DNA of 64,000 bases from Moraxella catarrhalis. Its GTDB lineage: Bacteria > Pseudomonadota > Gammaproteobacteria > Pseudomonadales > Moraxellaceae. The notes under the pieces are model-generated. The model made no database searches, was not told where the DNA came from, and saw only the letters and a program-made list of their open reading frames with translations. Below, piece by piece: positions 44,000 to 52,658 of this stretch. Where the stretch lies: the NCBI RefSeq assembly GCF_001656295.1, contig NZ_LXHE01000017.1, positions 62,001-126,000 of the forward strand, given 5' to 3'. Positions within the stretch are counted from its first letter, which is position 1; each line of letters opens with the position of its first letter. The translations under genes were made by a program, and so were the position numbers.

Positions 44000-44521
44000 A
44001 TGAATGAAATTTACCAAAAAGCCAAAAATGTCAAACTCTTTGCCATGGATGTCGACGGCATTTTATCGGATGGGCAAATTATTTATAATTCTGAAGGTGT
44101 CGAAACCAAAGCATTTTATGTGCAAGATGGTTTGGGCTTGCAGGCGCTAAGACAGTCAGGTGTAATTTTAGCCATCATCACAGGTCGAAGCTCTGCCATG
44201 GTAGATCGACGCGCCAAAGAGCTTGGCATTGCACACATCATCCAGGGTCGAGACGATAAATTTACTGCTTTGGCAGGGCTTGCCAAGGAGCTTGGATTTG
44301 AGCTGTCGCAGTGTGCCTATATCGGTGATGATTTGCCTGATCTAAAAGCTGTGCGTGGGGCAGGCTTTGGAATCAGTGTGCCTAATGGGTGTGAGCAGAC
44401 CAAGGCGGTTTCAGATTATATTACCACCAAAACAGGAGGTCATGGCGCGGTCAGGGAGGTTTGTGAGCTGATTTTAAAGGCGCAAAATAACTTTGATGCA
44501 TTCATTGCAAAATTTGAATAG
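44000..44521 (+). CDS. kdsC: 3-deoxy-D-manno-octulosonate 8-phosphate phosphatase
   Basis: HAD-family phosphatase that releases Kdo from Kdo 8-phosphate. The 173-residue protein has the nucleophile motif LFAMDVDGILSDG, KAFYVQDGLGLQAL, the threonine motif AIITGRSS, the lysine in DDKFTAL, and the acidic motif YIGDDLPDL. Length is standard for the tetrameric C0-type KdsC. It is separated from kdsD by 38 bases and from lptC by 9. Confidence 0.95.
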   Translation: MNEIYQKAKNVKLFAMDVDGILSDGQIIYNSEGVETKAFYVQDGLGLQALRQSGVILAIITGRSSAMVDRRAKELGIAHIIQGRDDKFTALAGLAKELGFELSQCAYIGDDLPDLKAVRGAGFGISVPNGCEQTKAVSDYITTKTGGHGAVREVCELILKAQNNFDAFIAKFE

Positions 44522-44530
44522 GCAGCCCAA

Positions 44531-45106
44531 ATGAACTTTCGTATTTTAAGTGTGTTGGGTGTGATGGCGTTGGCGGTTGCGGCGTGGTTTTTTTATCAAG
44601 AGGATGTCGAGGTCAAGCCTGCTTTGCCTGAAGCGCCGACTGTAGACTCTGAAGTCACCCAAATCAAAGCCATCCAAACCGATCCTGAAACTGGCGAAAC
44701 AGAATATACACTGACCGCCGATTCGTTGGTTCAAAATGCCAATGGTCAAGATGAAATGCTCGGCGCGACCATTCATTGGCAGCCCCCACAGGGTGAAACC
44801 TACACGCTGACCGCTGACCGTGCGACGCTTGATCAGGGCAGTGGCGGGTTACGATTATCCCAAGGGTTTCAGTTGGTGCGTGCGGCAACTGCTGATAAGC
44901 CTGAAATGATCATTGAGGGTTTGAGCATTATCGGCAATACCAAAGATCGCACTGTATCAAGCCAAGAGGCTCTGACTGTGCAGCAAGGCATGGATAGCTT
45001 TAAAGCGCAGGGTTTTCGAGCAAATCTGCAAACTGGCGAGTATGAGTTTGATCGCATCGAAGTGCTTTTTGATGCGCCCAAGCGTCAGAATAAGGCGTTA
45101 TTTTAA
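44531..45106 (+). CDS. lptC: LPS export protein LptC
   Basis: A 191-residue bitopic inner-membrane protein that passes LPS from LptBFG to LptA. It has a single N-terminal transmembrane helix (about residues 5-22) and a periplasmic beta-jellyroll with alternating strands (TEYTLTADSLVQNANGQD, ETYTLTADRATLDQ, MIIEGLSIIG). The late FKAQGFRANLQTGEYEFD fits the LptC family. Order between kdsC and lptA is the typical one. Confidence 0.92.
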   Translation: MNFRILSVLGVMALAVAAWFFYQEDVEVKPALPEAPTVDSEVTQIKAIQTDPETGETEYTLTADSLVQNANGQDEMLGATIHWQPPQGETYTLTADRATLDQGSGGLRLSQGFQLVRAATADKPEMIIEGLSIIGNTKDRTVSSQEALTVQQGMDSFKAQGFRANLQTGEYEFDRIEVLFDAPKRQNKALF

Positions 45107-45138
45107 TTAAATTTTCTTAAGTTTTTTCAAGGTTCTAT

Positions 45139-45666
45139 ATGAAAGCTGATTTTGTAATTACAAAATACTTATTTTTAGCGTGCATAGTCAGTGTACCAAT
45201 GATTGCTTCAGCATTACCTTCTGATGCCAATCAGCCGATTCGCTTATTGGCTGATCGAGCCACTTATAGCGAACGCACTGGCGTAACCACTTATTCGGGT
45301 AAAGTGACGATTGAGCAAGGCACATTAAAGATTGCTGCCGATAATTTGACCGTGAATCTTGATACCAATAATCGCAGCATCAAGTCAGCGGTTGCGACAG
45401 GGCGACCTGCCACCATGCAGCAGGTGGTGACCCAAGAAAAAGGCTTGGCAAAAGGTCAGGCAAATCGCATTGATTATAACGCCGTGAGTGGGATTGTGAC
45501 GCTGACAGGTAATGCTAAACTCACTCAAGCTGGATCGAGTTTTTCAGGCAATACGATTCGCTATAGTCTATCTGCCGGTGATGTCGAAGCCAATGCTGGT
45601 GGTGGTCAGCGTGTAGAGCTGGTCTTTCCGCCAAGTGATTCAAATTCTCGAAGTGGTTTGCGCTAA
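45139..45666 (+). CDS. lptA: LPS transport periplasmic protein LptA
   Basis: A 175-residue periplasmic bridge protein. It has a signal peptide (about 1-25, ending SALP), then the OstA-like beta-jellyroll with LLADRATYSERTGVTTYSG, LKIAADNLTVNL, ANRIDYNAVSGIVTLTGNA and FSGNTIRYSLSAGDVEA. It forms oligomers spanning the periplasm in homologues. A run of Ts and GGTT precede the ATG; the ribosome site (AAGG) is modest. lptB follows after 9 bases. Confidence 0.93.
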   Translation: MKADFVITKYLFLACIVSVPMIASALPSDANQPIRLLADRATYSERTGVTTYSGKVTIEQGTLKIAADNLTVNLDTNNRSIKSAVATGRPATMQQVVTQEKGLAKGQANRIDYNAVSGIVTLTGNAKLTQAGSSFSGNTIRYSLSAGDVEANAGGGQRVELVFPPSDSNSRSGLR

Positions 45667-45675
45667 GGTCTGAAG

Positions 45676-46401
45676 ATGACAGTATTATCGATGCGCCACT
45701 TGGGCAAGCGTTATGGTCAAAGATGGGTGGTCAAGGATGTCTCTTTTGAGATTGAGCAAGGCCAAGTAGTAGGAATTTTGGGTCCTAATGGGGCGGGTAA
45801 AACCACAAGTTTTTATATGGTGATTGGGCTTGTGCCTATGGATAAAGGTCGCGTGATCTTGGGTGATCAAGACATCTCAAAAAATGCCATGCATGAGCGC
45901 GCCGCTAAAGGCATTGGCTATCTACCCCAAGAGGCTTCGATTTTTCGTAAGCTGACTGTCGAACAAAACATCATGGCAATCTTGCAGACGCGCAAGGACT
46001 TAACTCAAGCACAGCAGCATCAGCAGCTTGAAAAGCTGATGGCTGATTTTCATTTAGAACATGTCCGCCATTCGTTGGGTATGAGCGTATCAGGGGGTGA
46101 GCGTAGAAGGTGTGAGATTGCCCGCTGCTTGGCATCAGACCCCAAATTTATCCTGTTGGATGAGCCATTTGCCGGCGTCGATCCAATTTCAGTAGGCGAT
46201 ATCATGCAGGTCATCGAAACATTGCGCGAGCGTGGGATTGGTGTACTAATTACCGATCATAATGTTCGCGAAACACTGTCAATTTGCCAAAAAGCTTATA
46301 TTGTTTCTGAAGGGGAAATCATCGCTGAAGGAAATAAAGATGAAATTTTATCCAATGAGTTGGTTCGTAAGGTTTATTTAGGTAAAGATTTCGTCGCTTA
46401 A
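45676..46401 (+). CDS. lptB: LPS export ABC transporter ATP-binding protein LptB
   Basis: The 241-residue ATPase of LptB2FG that powers LPS extraction. It has Walker [10 protein letters not shown], the Q-loop [18 protein letters not shown], signature [15 protein letters not shown], Walker [14 protein letters not shown] and the switch histidine in [10 protein letters not shown]. All are canonical. lptF and lptG are not in this window, as is usual. A bidirectional terminator separates it from convergent putA. Confidence 0.97.
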   Translation: MTVLSMRHLGKRYGQRWVVKDVSFEIEQGQVVGILGPNGAGKTTSFYMVIGLVPMDKGRVILGDQDISKNAMHERAAKGIGYLPQEASIFRKLTVEQNIMAILQTRKDLTQAQQHQQLEKLMADFHLEHVRHSLGMSVSGGERRRCEIARCLASDPKFILLDEPFAGVDPISVGDIMQVIETLRERGIGVLITDHNVRETLSICQKAYIVSEGEIIAEGNKDEILSNELVRKVYLGKDFVA

Positions 46402-46433
46402 GTATTTTTTATAATTATGGCACTTTTTATGAT

Positions 46434-46460
46434 AAAACCGCTCCAAGATAGAGCGGTTTT
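46434..46460. terminator. Bidirectional terminator between lptB and putA
   Basis: AAAACCGCTC pairs with GAGCGGTTTT around a 7-base loop, flanked by T/A-rich sequence. It lies between two convergent genes and can serve both. Confidence 0.88.
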
Positions 46461-46476
46461 ATTGTGGTTTAAGGGC

Positions 46477-49400
46477 TTACGCCGAAGCCATTAAGCTGGC
46501 ATTGCCCCCGGCGGCGGTCGTATTATAACTTTGGCTGATTTCGTGATACAGCCTGGTCATATCAAGCCCTGAAGTGGCATCAATGATACGGCGAATCGAG
46601 CCATCCAAATCGGCAAAGCGAAGCCGCTCATCTGCCGGCATGTCTGATAGCGCCACAATAACATCATTCATATCAGCCGCTGGCTGCTCAACGACTTGTA
46701 GAACACCCTCAAGGTCAGCGGCATAATCTGCCAATGCGTGAGAAGGACAGACTTGGGCGATGACGCCATTTAGCGCCAATACTGCCAAAGCGACCAAACT
46801 GTCAGCTAAGTTGCCGCCATAAATGGCAACCGATTGTGGCGCGCGCCAGCTTAAGGTATTGGCTTCGCCGGTCGGTCCTGGCAAGACAGCCACAGCTTCA
46901 TTCAAAGATGAATTGATGGCTTGTTGTACAATGGCATCAAACGTCGCCTGTTCAGCATCTGACACTAAGAGCTTGCGCGCCAGATGCTGCACTTTGCCCA
47001 GTCCTGCATGATCAATACTCGCTGGCGTGTCAACCGTCGGTTTTTGCCAGTTTGTCAGCTGACTTAGACGCTGAAGATAAAAAGGACCGCCTGCCTTAGG
47101 ACCTGTACCACTCATGGCATGACCCCCAAAAGGTTGAACGCCAACGACTGCACCAACAATATTACGGTTAATATAAACATTACCTGCTTGGATGCGATCA
47201 GTGATTTGATCAATCGTACCATCAATGCGACTATGGATACCGTGGGTTAGGGCGTATCCTTTTTTATTGATACTGTCTATCAAATCATTAAGCTCATGCG
47301 CGCCAAAGCGCACAACATGCAACACAGGGCCAAAAACTTCCTTTTTAAGCTGTGATAAATCTTTGAGTTCAAATAAAATCGGCGCGACAAAGGTCGATGG
47401 TGCCTGCGATCGGATGGCAACTTCATGATAAGGCGCGATTTGTTTGAGTGCGTTGATGTGTTCAAGTAGGTTTTTTTGTGCTTCTTCATCAATCACAGGT
47501 CCAACATCGGTCGCCAGTGAAGCAGGGTCATTGACGATTAATTCATCCATTGCACCTTTGATCATCTCAATCACATGATCGGCGATGTCTTCTTGGACAC
47601 ATAAAATTCTCAAAGCAGAGCATCGCTGACCTGCTGAATCAAATGCTGATGCCAGTACATCAGCACAAACTTGTTCAGGTAGAGCGGTACTATCAACAAT
47701 CATTGCATTCATCCCGCCTGTTTCGGCGATGAGTACTGGATTATCATCACGAGCAGCAAGTAGTTTATTGATATGTTTGGCAACTTCTGTTGAGCCGGTG
47801 AAAATAACACCATTGATGCGTTCATCTGATGTTAAAGCTGCCCCAACATCGCCTGCACCTAAGACAAGCTGTAAAGCATCTTTTGGCACACCAGACTCAT
47901 GTAGCCAAGATACTGCCAAATGTGCAATTAAGCTGGTTTGTTCGGCAGGTTTGGCAACAACAGTATTACCTGTTACCAGTGCCGAGACAACCTCACCGAC
48001 AAAAATAGCTAGGGGGAAGTTCCATGGGCTAATCGCAACGACCGTACCAACAGGGCTAGACAGATTAAGCGATTCTGCTTCATCGGCATAATAACGACAA
48101 AAATCAACCGCTTCACGAACCTCAGCAATGGCATTTAATAAGGTTTTGCCTGCTTCACGGACGGCAACCATCATCAATAGTGCCATATGAGCAGAATCTT
48201 CCATCAAATCTGCAAAACGGCGTAAAATGGCTGCTCGTTCGGCAGCAGAGACAGCTTGCCAATTTGTTTGGGCGTTTAAAGCTGTGGTGATAACATCTGG
48301 TACGCTTTTTGGATCAATAAAAGAAACTTGACCAACAACATCTCGATGATCACTTGGATTTAAGACGGTATGAGTAGGCTGATGGCTGACATCTACTGCC
48401 GTTAATGAAGAGACATTAAAATCAATCTGACTGGCAGGTTGCATTAAGTCTTCTAATCTAGCAAGTGTATGTTCATTGGTTAAATCCAAGCCAAGCGAGT
48501 TTTTGCGATCACCATAAATATGGCGAGGCGGTGGCGTGAGTGGATTTTGAGAGATGCCATTGGCTTTGACAATATCAATGGGAGATTCGATCAGTTCATC
48601 AATACTGACATTTTCATCGACAATGCGATTAACAAAAGAGGAATTTGCACCATTTTCTAGCAAGCGGCGCACCAAATACGCTAACAAAGTCTTATGTGTG
48701 CCGACAGGTGCATAAATACGCACTCGCCGACCCAAATTATTATCACCAACAACTTGGTCATACAGCGTCTCGCCCATGCCGTGCAAGCATTGAAATTCAA
48801 ATTCTTTATCTTTACCCATCTCATAGATGGTTGCTAAACTTTGGGCGTTATGCGTGGCAAATTGTGGGTAAATCACATCTTGGGCTGCCAGTAGTTTTTG
48901 CGCACACGCCAGATAAGACACATCAGTGTGCACTTTACGTGTGTAAACAGGGTAGCCGCTCAAGCCATCAACTTGCGCCCATTTGATTTCGCTATCCCAA
49001 TAAGCGCCTTTGACCAAACGAATCATCAGTTTTTGATGATTGCGACGAGCCAAATCAATCAAATAATCAATCACATAAGGGCAGCGTTTTTGATATGCTT
49101 GTACCACAAAACCAATGCCATTAAATCCTGCTAAATCAGGATCAGAAACCAGTTTTTCCATCAAGTCCAATGACAACTCAAGACGGTTGGCCTCTTCAGC
49201 GTCAATATTTAGACCGATATTATACTGTTTGGCAAGTACAAACAAGGCTTTTAGGCGTGGCAACAGCTCATTCATCACGCGTGCGTGTTGCGCACGGAAA
49301 TAGCGTGGGTGAATGGCAGATAATTTAACTGAAATACCATTACCATCATAAACGCCTCGACCAACAGAATCTTTGCCAATCGCATGAATTGCAGTAACAT

Positions 49401-50061
49401 AATCTTGATAATAGCGATCAGCATCTTCAGCGGTCATGGCTGCCTCGCCAAGCATATCAAAGCTGAAACGATATCCAAGCTTTTCACGCTCTTTACCATT
49501 AGACAAGGCTTCTTGGATCGTCTGACCAGTAACAAATTGTTTACCCAAGATTTTCATGGCATGGTTAACGCCTGCACGAATAAATGGTGCGCCACCTTTT
49601 TGTAGAACACGGGTTAATGCCGAGCTTAGCCCTTTTTCGCTGGTCGGTTGGGTGAGTTTGCCTGTCAAAACCAAGCCCCAAGCAGCAGCATTCACAAACA
49701 TTGATGGACTATGACCGATATGGCTTTTCCAATTACCATCAGACAGTTTATCTTGAATCAGTCTGTCTCGTGTGGTCGTATCAGGAATGCGTAGCAAGGC
49801 TTCTGCCAAACACATCAATGCCACACCTTCTTCGCTGGATAAGGAAAACTCGTGCATGAGCGCATCCACGCCTGAGGATTTGCTGCGATTGGTTCGAACT
49901 TGGGTAATCAATCGGCGAGCCAAATCACTGATGCGTGATTTTTCATCATTATTAAAGTTTAGAGTTTCTAATAAATTTGATACGGCAGTGACTTCATCCA
50001 GTCGGTAGGCACTGGTGATGGCGTCGCGTAATTGGGATTGCGGCTGAGTAAAATTAAACAT
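46477..50061 (-). CDS. putA: Bifunctional proline dehydrogenase / L-glutamate gamma-semialdehyde dehydrogenase, no DNA-binding domain
   Basis: Oxidises proline to glutamate with FAD then NAD+. The 1194-residue protein starts directly with the helical arm (QLRDAITSAYRLDEVTAVSNLL), lacking the ribbon-helix-helix repressor domain of E. coli PutA. The FAD-barrel part contains EFSLSSEEGVALMCLAEALL, DMLGEAAMTAEDADRYY, MIRLVKGAYWDSEIKWAQ and RIYAPVGTH. The dehydrogenase part has ISPWNFPLAIFVGEV, FTGSTEVAKHI, the catalytic cysteine in SAGQRCSALRIL and KKEVFGPVLHVV. A C-terminal region of about 160 residues follows. The ATG at 50061 is used; an in-frame TTG 15 codons upstream is less likely. Confidence 0.96.
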   Translation of the reverse strand: MFNFTQPQSQLRDAITSAYRLDEVTAVSNLLETLNFNNDEKSRISDLARRLITQVRTNRSKSSGVDALMHEFSLSSEEGVALMCLAEALLRIPDTTTRDRLIQDKLSDGNWKSHIGHSPSMFVNAAAWGLVLTGKLTQPTSEKGLSSALTRVLQKGGAPFIRAGVNHAMKILGKQFVTGQTIQEALSNGKEREKLGYRFSFDMLGEAAMTAEDADRYYQDYVTAIHAIGKDSVGRGVYDGNGISVKLSAIHPRYFRAQHARVMNELLPRLKALFVLAKQYNIGLNIDAEEANRLELSLDLMEKLVSDPDLAGFNGIGFVVQAYQKRCPYVIDYLIDLARRNHQKLMIRLVKGAYWDSEIKWAQVDGLSGYPVYTRKVHTDVSYLACAQKLLAAQDVIYPQFATHNAQSLATIYEMGKDKEFEFQCLHGMGETLYDQVVGDNNLGRRVRIYAPVGTHKTLLAYLVRRLLENGANSSFVNRIVDENVSIDELIESPIDIVKANGISQNPLTPPPRHIYGDRKNSLGLDLTNEHTLARLEDLMQPASQIDFNVSSLTAVDVSHQPTHTVLNPSDHRDVVGQVSFIDPKSVPDVITTALNAQTNWQAVSAAERAAILRRFADLMEDSAHMALLMMVAVREAGKTLLNAIAEVREAVDFCRYYADEAESLNLSSPVGTVVAISPWNFPLAIFVGEVVSALVTGNTVVAKPAEQTSLIAHLAVSWLHESGVPKDALQLVLGAGDVGAALTSDERINGVIFTGSTEVAKHINKLLAARDDNPVLIAETGGMNAMIVDSTALPEQVCADVLASAFDSAGQRCSALRILCVQEDIADHVIEMIKGAMDELIVNDPASLATDVGPVIDEEAQKNLLEHINALKQIAPYHEVAIRSQAPSTFVAPILFELKDLSQLKKEVFGPVLHVVRFGAHELNDLIDSINKKGYALTHGIHSRIDGTIDQITDRIQAGNVYINRNIVGAVVGVQPFGGHAMSGTGPKAGGPFYLQRLSQLTNWQKPTVDTPASIDHAGLGKVQHLARKLLVSDAEQATFDAIVQQAINSSLNEAVAVLPGPTGEANTLSWRAPQSVAIYGGNLADSLVALAVLALNGVIAQVCPSHALADYAADLEGVLQVVEQPAADMNDVIVALSDMPADERLRFADLDGSIRRIIDATSGLDMTRLYHEISQSYNTTAAGGNASLMASA

Positions 50062-50403
50062 AGAACAACTCGTCAGGAAAGTAGCACAAATAGAACATAA
50101 ATCCAATATACAAATGTTAATTATATATCACAAAAATGTATAAACCAAGTTTATTTTAAAGTATTTCAAGGGTAATTTATGAAATTTTATGATAATAAAA
50201 TAACACTCATTTCTGAATGACCATTAATCAATACCTTTTATGAATGTATCTCTATGAATTCATATGAATTTGCAACATAATGCCTATGTCCGAAGTTTAG
50301 ACGTTCTGATAATGAATGAGCGTTTGGTTCATGCTATTTTGTTGCTGATATGTAATCTTGTGCTATATAATGGCTGGCTAATGGAAGATGGGGGCGAAAA
50401 TTC
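50062..50403. promoter_or_regulatory. Divergent regulatory region between putA and the DUF1275 gene
   Basis: About 340 bases without a gene that I can support. It holds a perfect 14-bp palindrome, AATTCATATGAATT (50257-50270), a plausible dimer-binding operator. It also holds a good plus-strand promoter, TTGCTG (50342) then 18 bases then TATAAT (50366-50371), ending 32 bases before the DUF1275 ATG. The putA-side promoter was not located with confidence. Confidence 0.5.
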
Positions 50404-51162
50404 ATGAAAATCATGGGGGAGGTCATCCCAACTTGGGTGCTTATAGGTGCTGTGGTTTTGGCATTTTGCGCAGGTATCTTAAATACCACTGCCTTGATGG
50501 GCATTACTCATATCTCAGCATCGCATGTGACAGGCAACGTCAGCTTATTTGTGGTTTCGATGCTTGCAAGCGATTGGTCAAATTTTAAGTTATTGTTAAT
50601 ATCCATCGCGTCATTTTGGCTAGGCTCGGTATTAAGTGGCGCCATCATCGGCTCAAGCGAACTGAACATCCGCCGAAATTATGGCTATGCCATGCTCTTA
50701 GAAGTGCTGATGCTGTGCTTGAGTCTGTGGATGTATTTGTCAGAGCATCATTTTTTTGGGCAAATGCTCATCGCCATGGCGTGCGGACTTCAAAATTCAA
50801 TGGTCGCCACTTATCATGGTACAGTCATTCGTACGACTCATTTGACTGGCATTACTTCAGATTTGGGTTCGGCGGTAGGGAATTGGCTAATTGGTCGGCG
50901 TGTGAGCTTGCGCAAAATTATTTTGCACAGCTCGCTATGGTGGGCGTTTTTTATCGGCAGTGCTGTGGCGGTAATTTTGTATATGCACATCGGGTACTTA
51001 TCGATGATTTTGCCAATTATCATCATTTTAATCGCTGCATTATTTTATAATCAAATGGGCAAGCTCTATACCCAAATGTCGCGGTTCACGCGCCTAAAAC
51101 TGATCCAAAATCAGCGAAGAAAATGCCGCTCAAAGTCTCATCGCTCGAAAATATCCACCTAA
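50404..51162 (+). CDS. DUF1275 (YoaK-family) membrane protein
   Basis: A 252-residue inner-membrane protein with about six hydrophobic helices. Conserved family features are VLAFCAGILNTTALMG, HVTGNVSLF, CGLQNSMVATYHGTVIRTTH followed by LTGITSDLG, all typical of DUF1275 proteins; function is unknown. The C-terminal 30 residues are strongly basic (RLKLIQNQRRKCRSKSHRSK), consistent with a cytoplasmic tail. Its own promoter (TATAAT at 50366) and a perfect terminator make it a single-gene unit. A second ATG 9 bases in (50413) is an alternative start. Confidence 0.88.
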   Translation: MKIMGEVIPTWVLIGAVVLAFCAGILNTTALMGITHISASHVTGNVSLFVVSMLASDWSNFKLLLISIASFWLGSVLSGAIIGSSELNIRRNYGYAMLLEVLMLCLSLWMYLSEHHFFGQMLIAMACGLQNSMVATYHGTVIRTTHLTGITSDLGSAVGNWLIGRRVSLRKIILHSSLWWAFFIGSAVAVILYMHIGYLSMILPIIIILIAALFYNQMGKLYTQMSRFTRLKLIQNQRRKCRSKSHRSKIST

Positions 51163-51189
51163 AACATGCCAAAACGCTTGGCATGTTTT
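51161..51189. terminator. Bidirectional terminator between the DUF1275 gene and M16 peptidases
   Basis: A 12-bp perfect stem (AAAACATGCCAA / TTGGCATGTTTT) with a 5-base loop; A/T runs on both sides. It overlaps the DUF1275 stop codon and lies 11 bases past the stop of the convergent gene. Confidence 0.92.
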
Positions 51190-51200
51190 ATGGGTTTGGG

Positions 51201-52646
51201 TTATTTAGCCAAATTTGGCTTGGTTTTACCGACGGTGATGATGATAAATTCATCAGGCTTGATGCGCTGTCTTAAGGCGGTATTGACGCTATCAATGGTG
51301 GCACTATCAAGCCGCTCTAAGTGAGTGTGGATATGGTCTTTTGGATATTCTGAGATGACCAAAGAGCTGACTGTGCTATGGATACTGGCGTTACTTGAAA
51401 AAAGATTGGCAAAGCCATTTTTATTGCCTAAGCGCACCAATTCAAGCTCTTCATGTGTGACGCCATCTGCCAAAGATTGGGCGATGATCTGTAGCGTATC
51501 TTTGATCGCGTCGGCAGCTTTATCGCCATCCGTTGAAAATTTAACCATATGACTGCCACCTGCTTTTAGCCGCTCCATGCTGCCATAAATGCCATAGGTG
51601 TAGCCTTTTTGTTCGCGGATGGTTTTCATCAATCGGGCATTAAAATCACCACCTGCCAAAATTTCATTACCCAATGCAAAATCGCTGAATGCTTGACGGC
51701 TTGATGCATCATTTTGCTCTTTATCGGCGATGTGTCCGATGATGACTTGGGTTTGGCTGCTGTCATGCGGGATATGGATGTGCTTGGCTTGAGCTGGCTT
51801 GACGACAGCCAAGGCATCTTTATAAGACTTGCCCGCTGGCAGCTGACTGGTCAAGCGATTAGCAAATGTCTTGGCAGATTCAATATCCATATCCCCAGTG
51901 ATGATCACGGTTGCATTATTGGCGTTAATAAAAGTGCGCCAAAAACTGATCAGATCGTTACGCGACATCGCATCTAAGGTTTTTTCATCACCTGTCACAG
52001 CGTGGGCATAAGGATGATCACCATAGACGGCTTGATTGTAAGCCAAACCAGCGACATAAGCAGGGTTTTGTTTTTGCTGCTTTAGGCTGACCATCAGACG
52101 CTGTTTGTTACGCTCCAAAACTTTATCATCAAAGGTAGGATTTGCTAGCGCATCCACCATTAGATCTGCCGCTTGCGTTACGGTTGAGGGATCGGACAAA
52201 CTTCTGAGCGATAAAGATAAGCCGTCCTTGCTGGCATTGCTCGAAAGATTAACGCCAAGCTGCTCTTTGGCGGCTATAAACTCATCTTCAGGCAGTGTTT
52301 GGGTGCCTTGGGTAAGCATGGTTGCTACCATATTGGCGGTGCCTGCAGTATCATCATAAGCAGATCCAGCAAAAAAATGCAAATCCACATCCACAATAGG
52401 CAGCTCATGCAGCGGCGTAAAAGCTACAGTCACGCCGTTGTCTGTTTGGAAATAGTGAGTTTGTGGGATATGGACACTTAAGTCGCCCAGCTGATTGATA
52501 CTATCAATGATACTATCATCAGCAAGCCTAAGCTCGCTGCTGGTGGGTGTGTGATCATGCGCCATATTCGCCTGAACGCTGGGGCTGAAAATAAATAAAG
52601 TGCTGCTGATGGCTGCTGCCAAGCTATGTTTTATAAGTGCTTTCAT
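51201..52646 (-). CDS. M16-family peptidase homologue, non-catalytic partner
   Basis: A 481-residue exported M16-fold protein. An N-terminal signal peptide ends around SPSVQA. The position of the zinc motif HxxEH reads TANMVATMLTQGT, so the metal ligands are lost. It keeps the second-domain motif NARLMKTIREQKGYTYGIYG, with the Arg/Tyr pair that orients substrate in M16 enzymes. It thus looks like the alpha-type partner of the catalytic gene directly upstream (12 bases away), by analogy with heterodimeric M16 peptidases. It is the third gene of the operon with the small lipoprotein. Confidence 0.88.
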   Translation of the reverse strand: MKALIKHSLAAAISSTLFIFSPSVQANMAHDHTPTSSELRLADDSIIDSINQLGDLSVHIPQTHYFQTDNGVTVAFTPLHELPIVDVDLHFFAGSAYDDTAGTANMVATMLTQGTQTLPEDEFIAAKEQLGVNLSSNASKDGLSLSLRSLSDPSTVTQAADLMVDALANPTFDDKVLERNKQRLMVSLKQQKQNPAYVAGLAYNQAVYGDHPYAHAVTGDEKTLDAMSRNDLISFWRTFINANNATVIITGDMDIESAKTFANRLTSQLPAGKSYKDALAVVKPAQAKHIHIPHDSSQTQVIIGHIADKEQNDASSRQAFSDFALGNEILAGGDFNARLMKTIREQKGYTYGIYGSMERLKAGGSHMVKFSTDGDKAADAIKDTLQIIAQSLADGVTHEELELVRLGNKNGFANLFSSNASIHSTVSSLVISEYPKDHIHTHLERLDSATIDSVNTALRQRIKPDEFIIITVGKTKPNLAK

Positions 52647-52658
52647 GATTTCACCGCT

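Noticed and set aside
50264-50407. A 47-codon plus-strand frame that ends in an ATGA overlap with the DUF1275 gene
   Set aside because: No ribosome site, the predicted promoter for the DUF1275 gene lies inside it, and the amino acid composition is not convincing. Probably chance.
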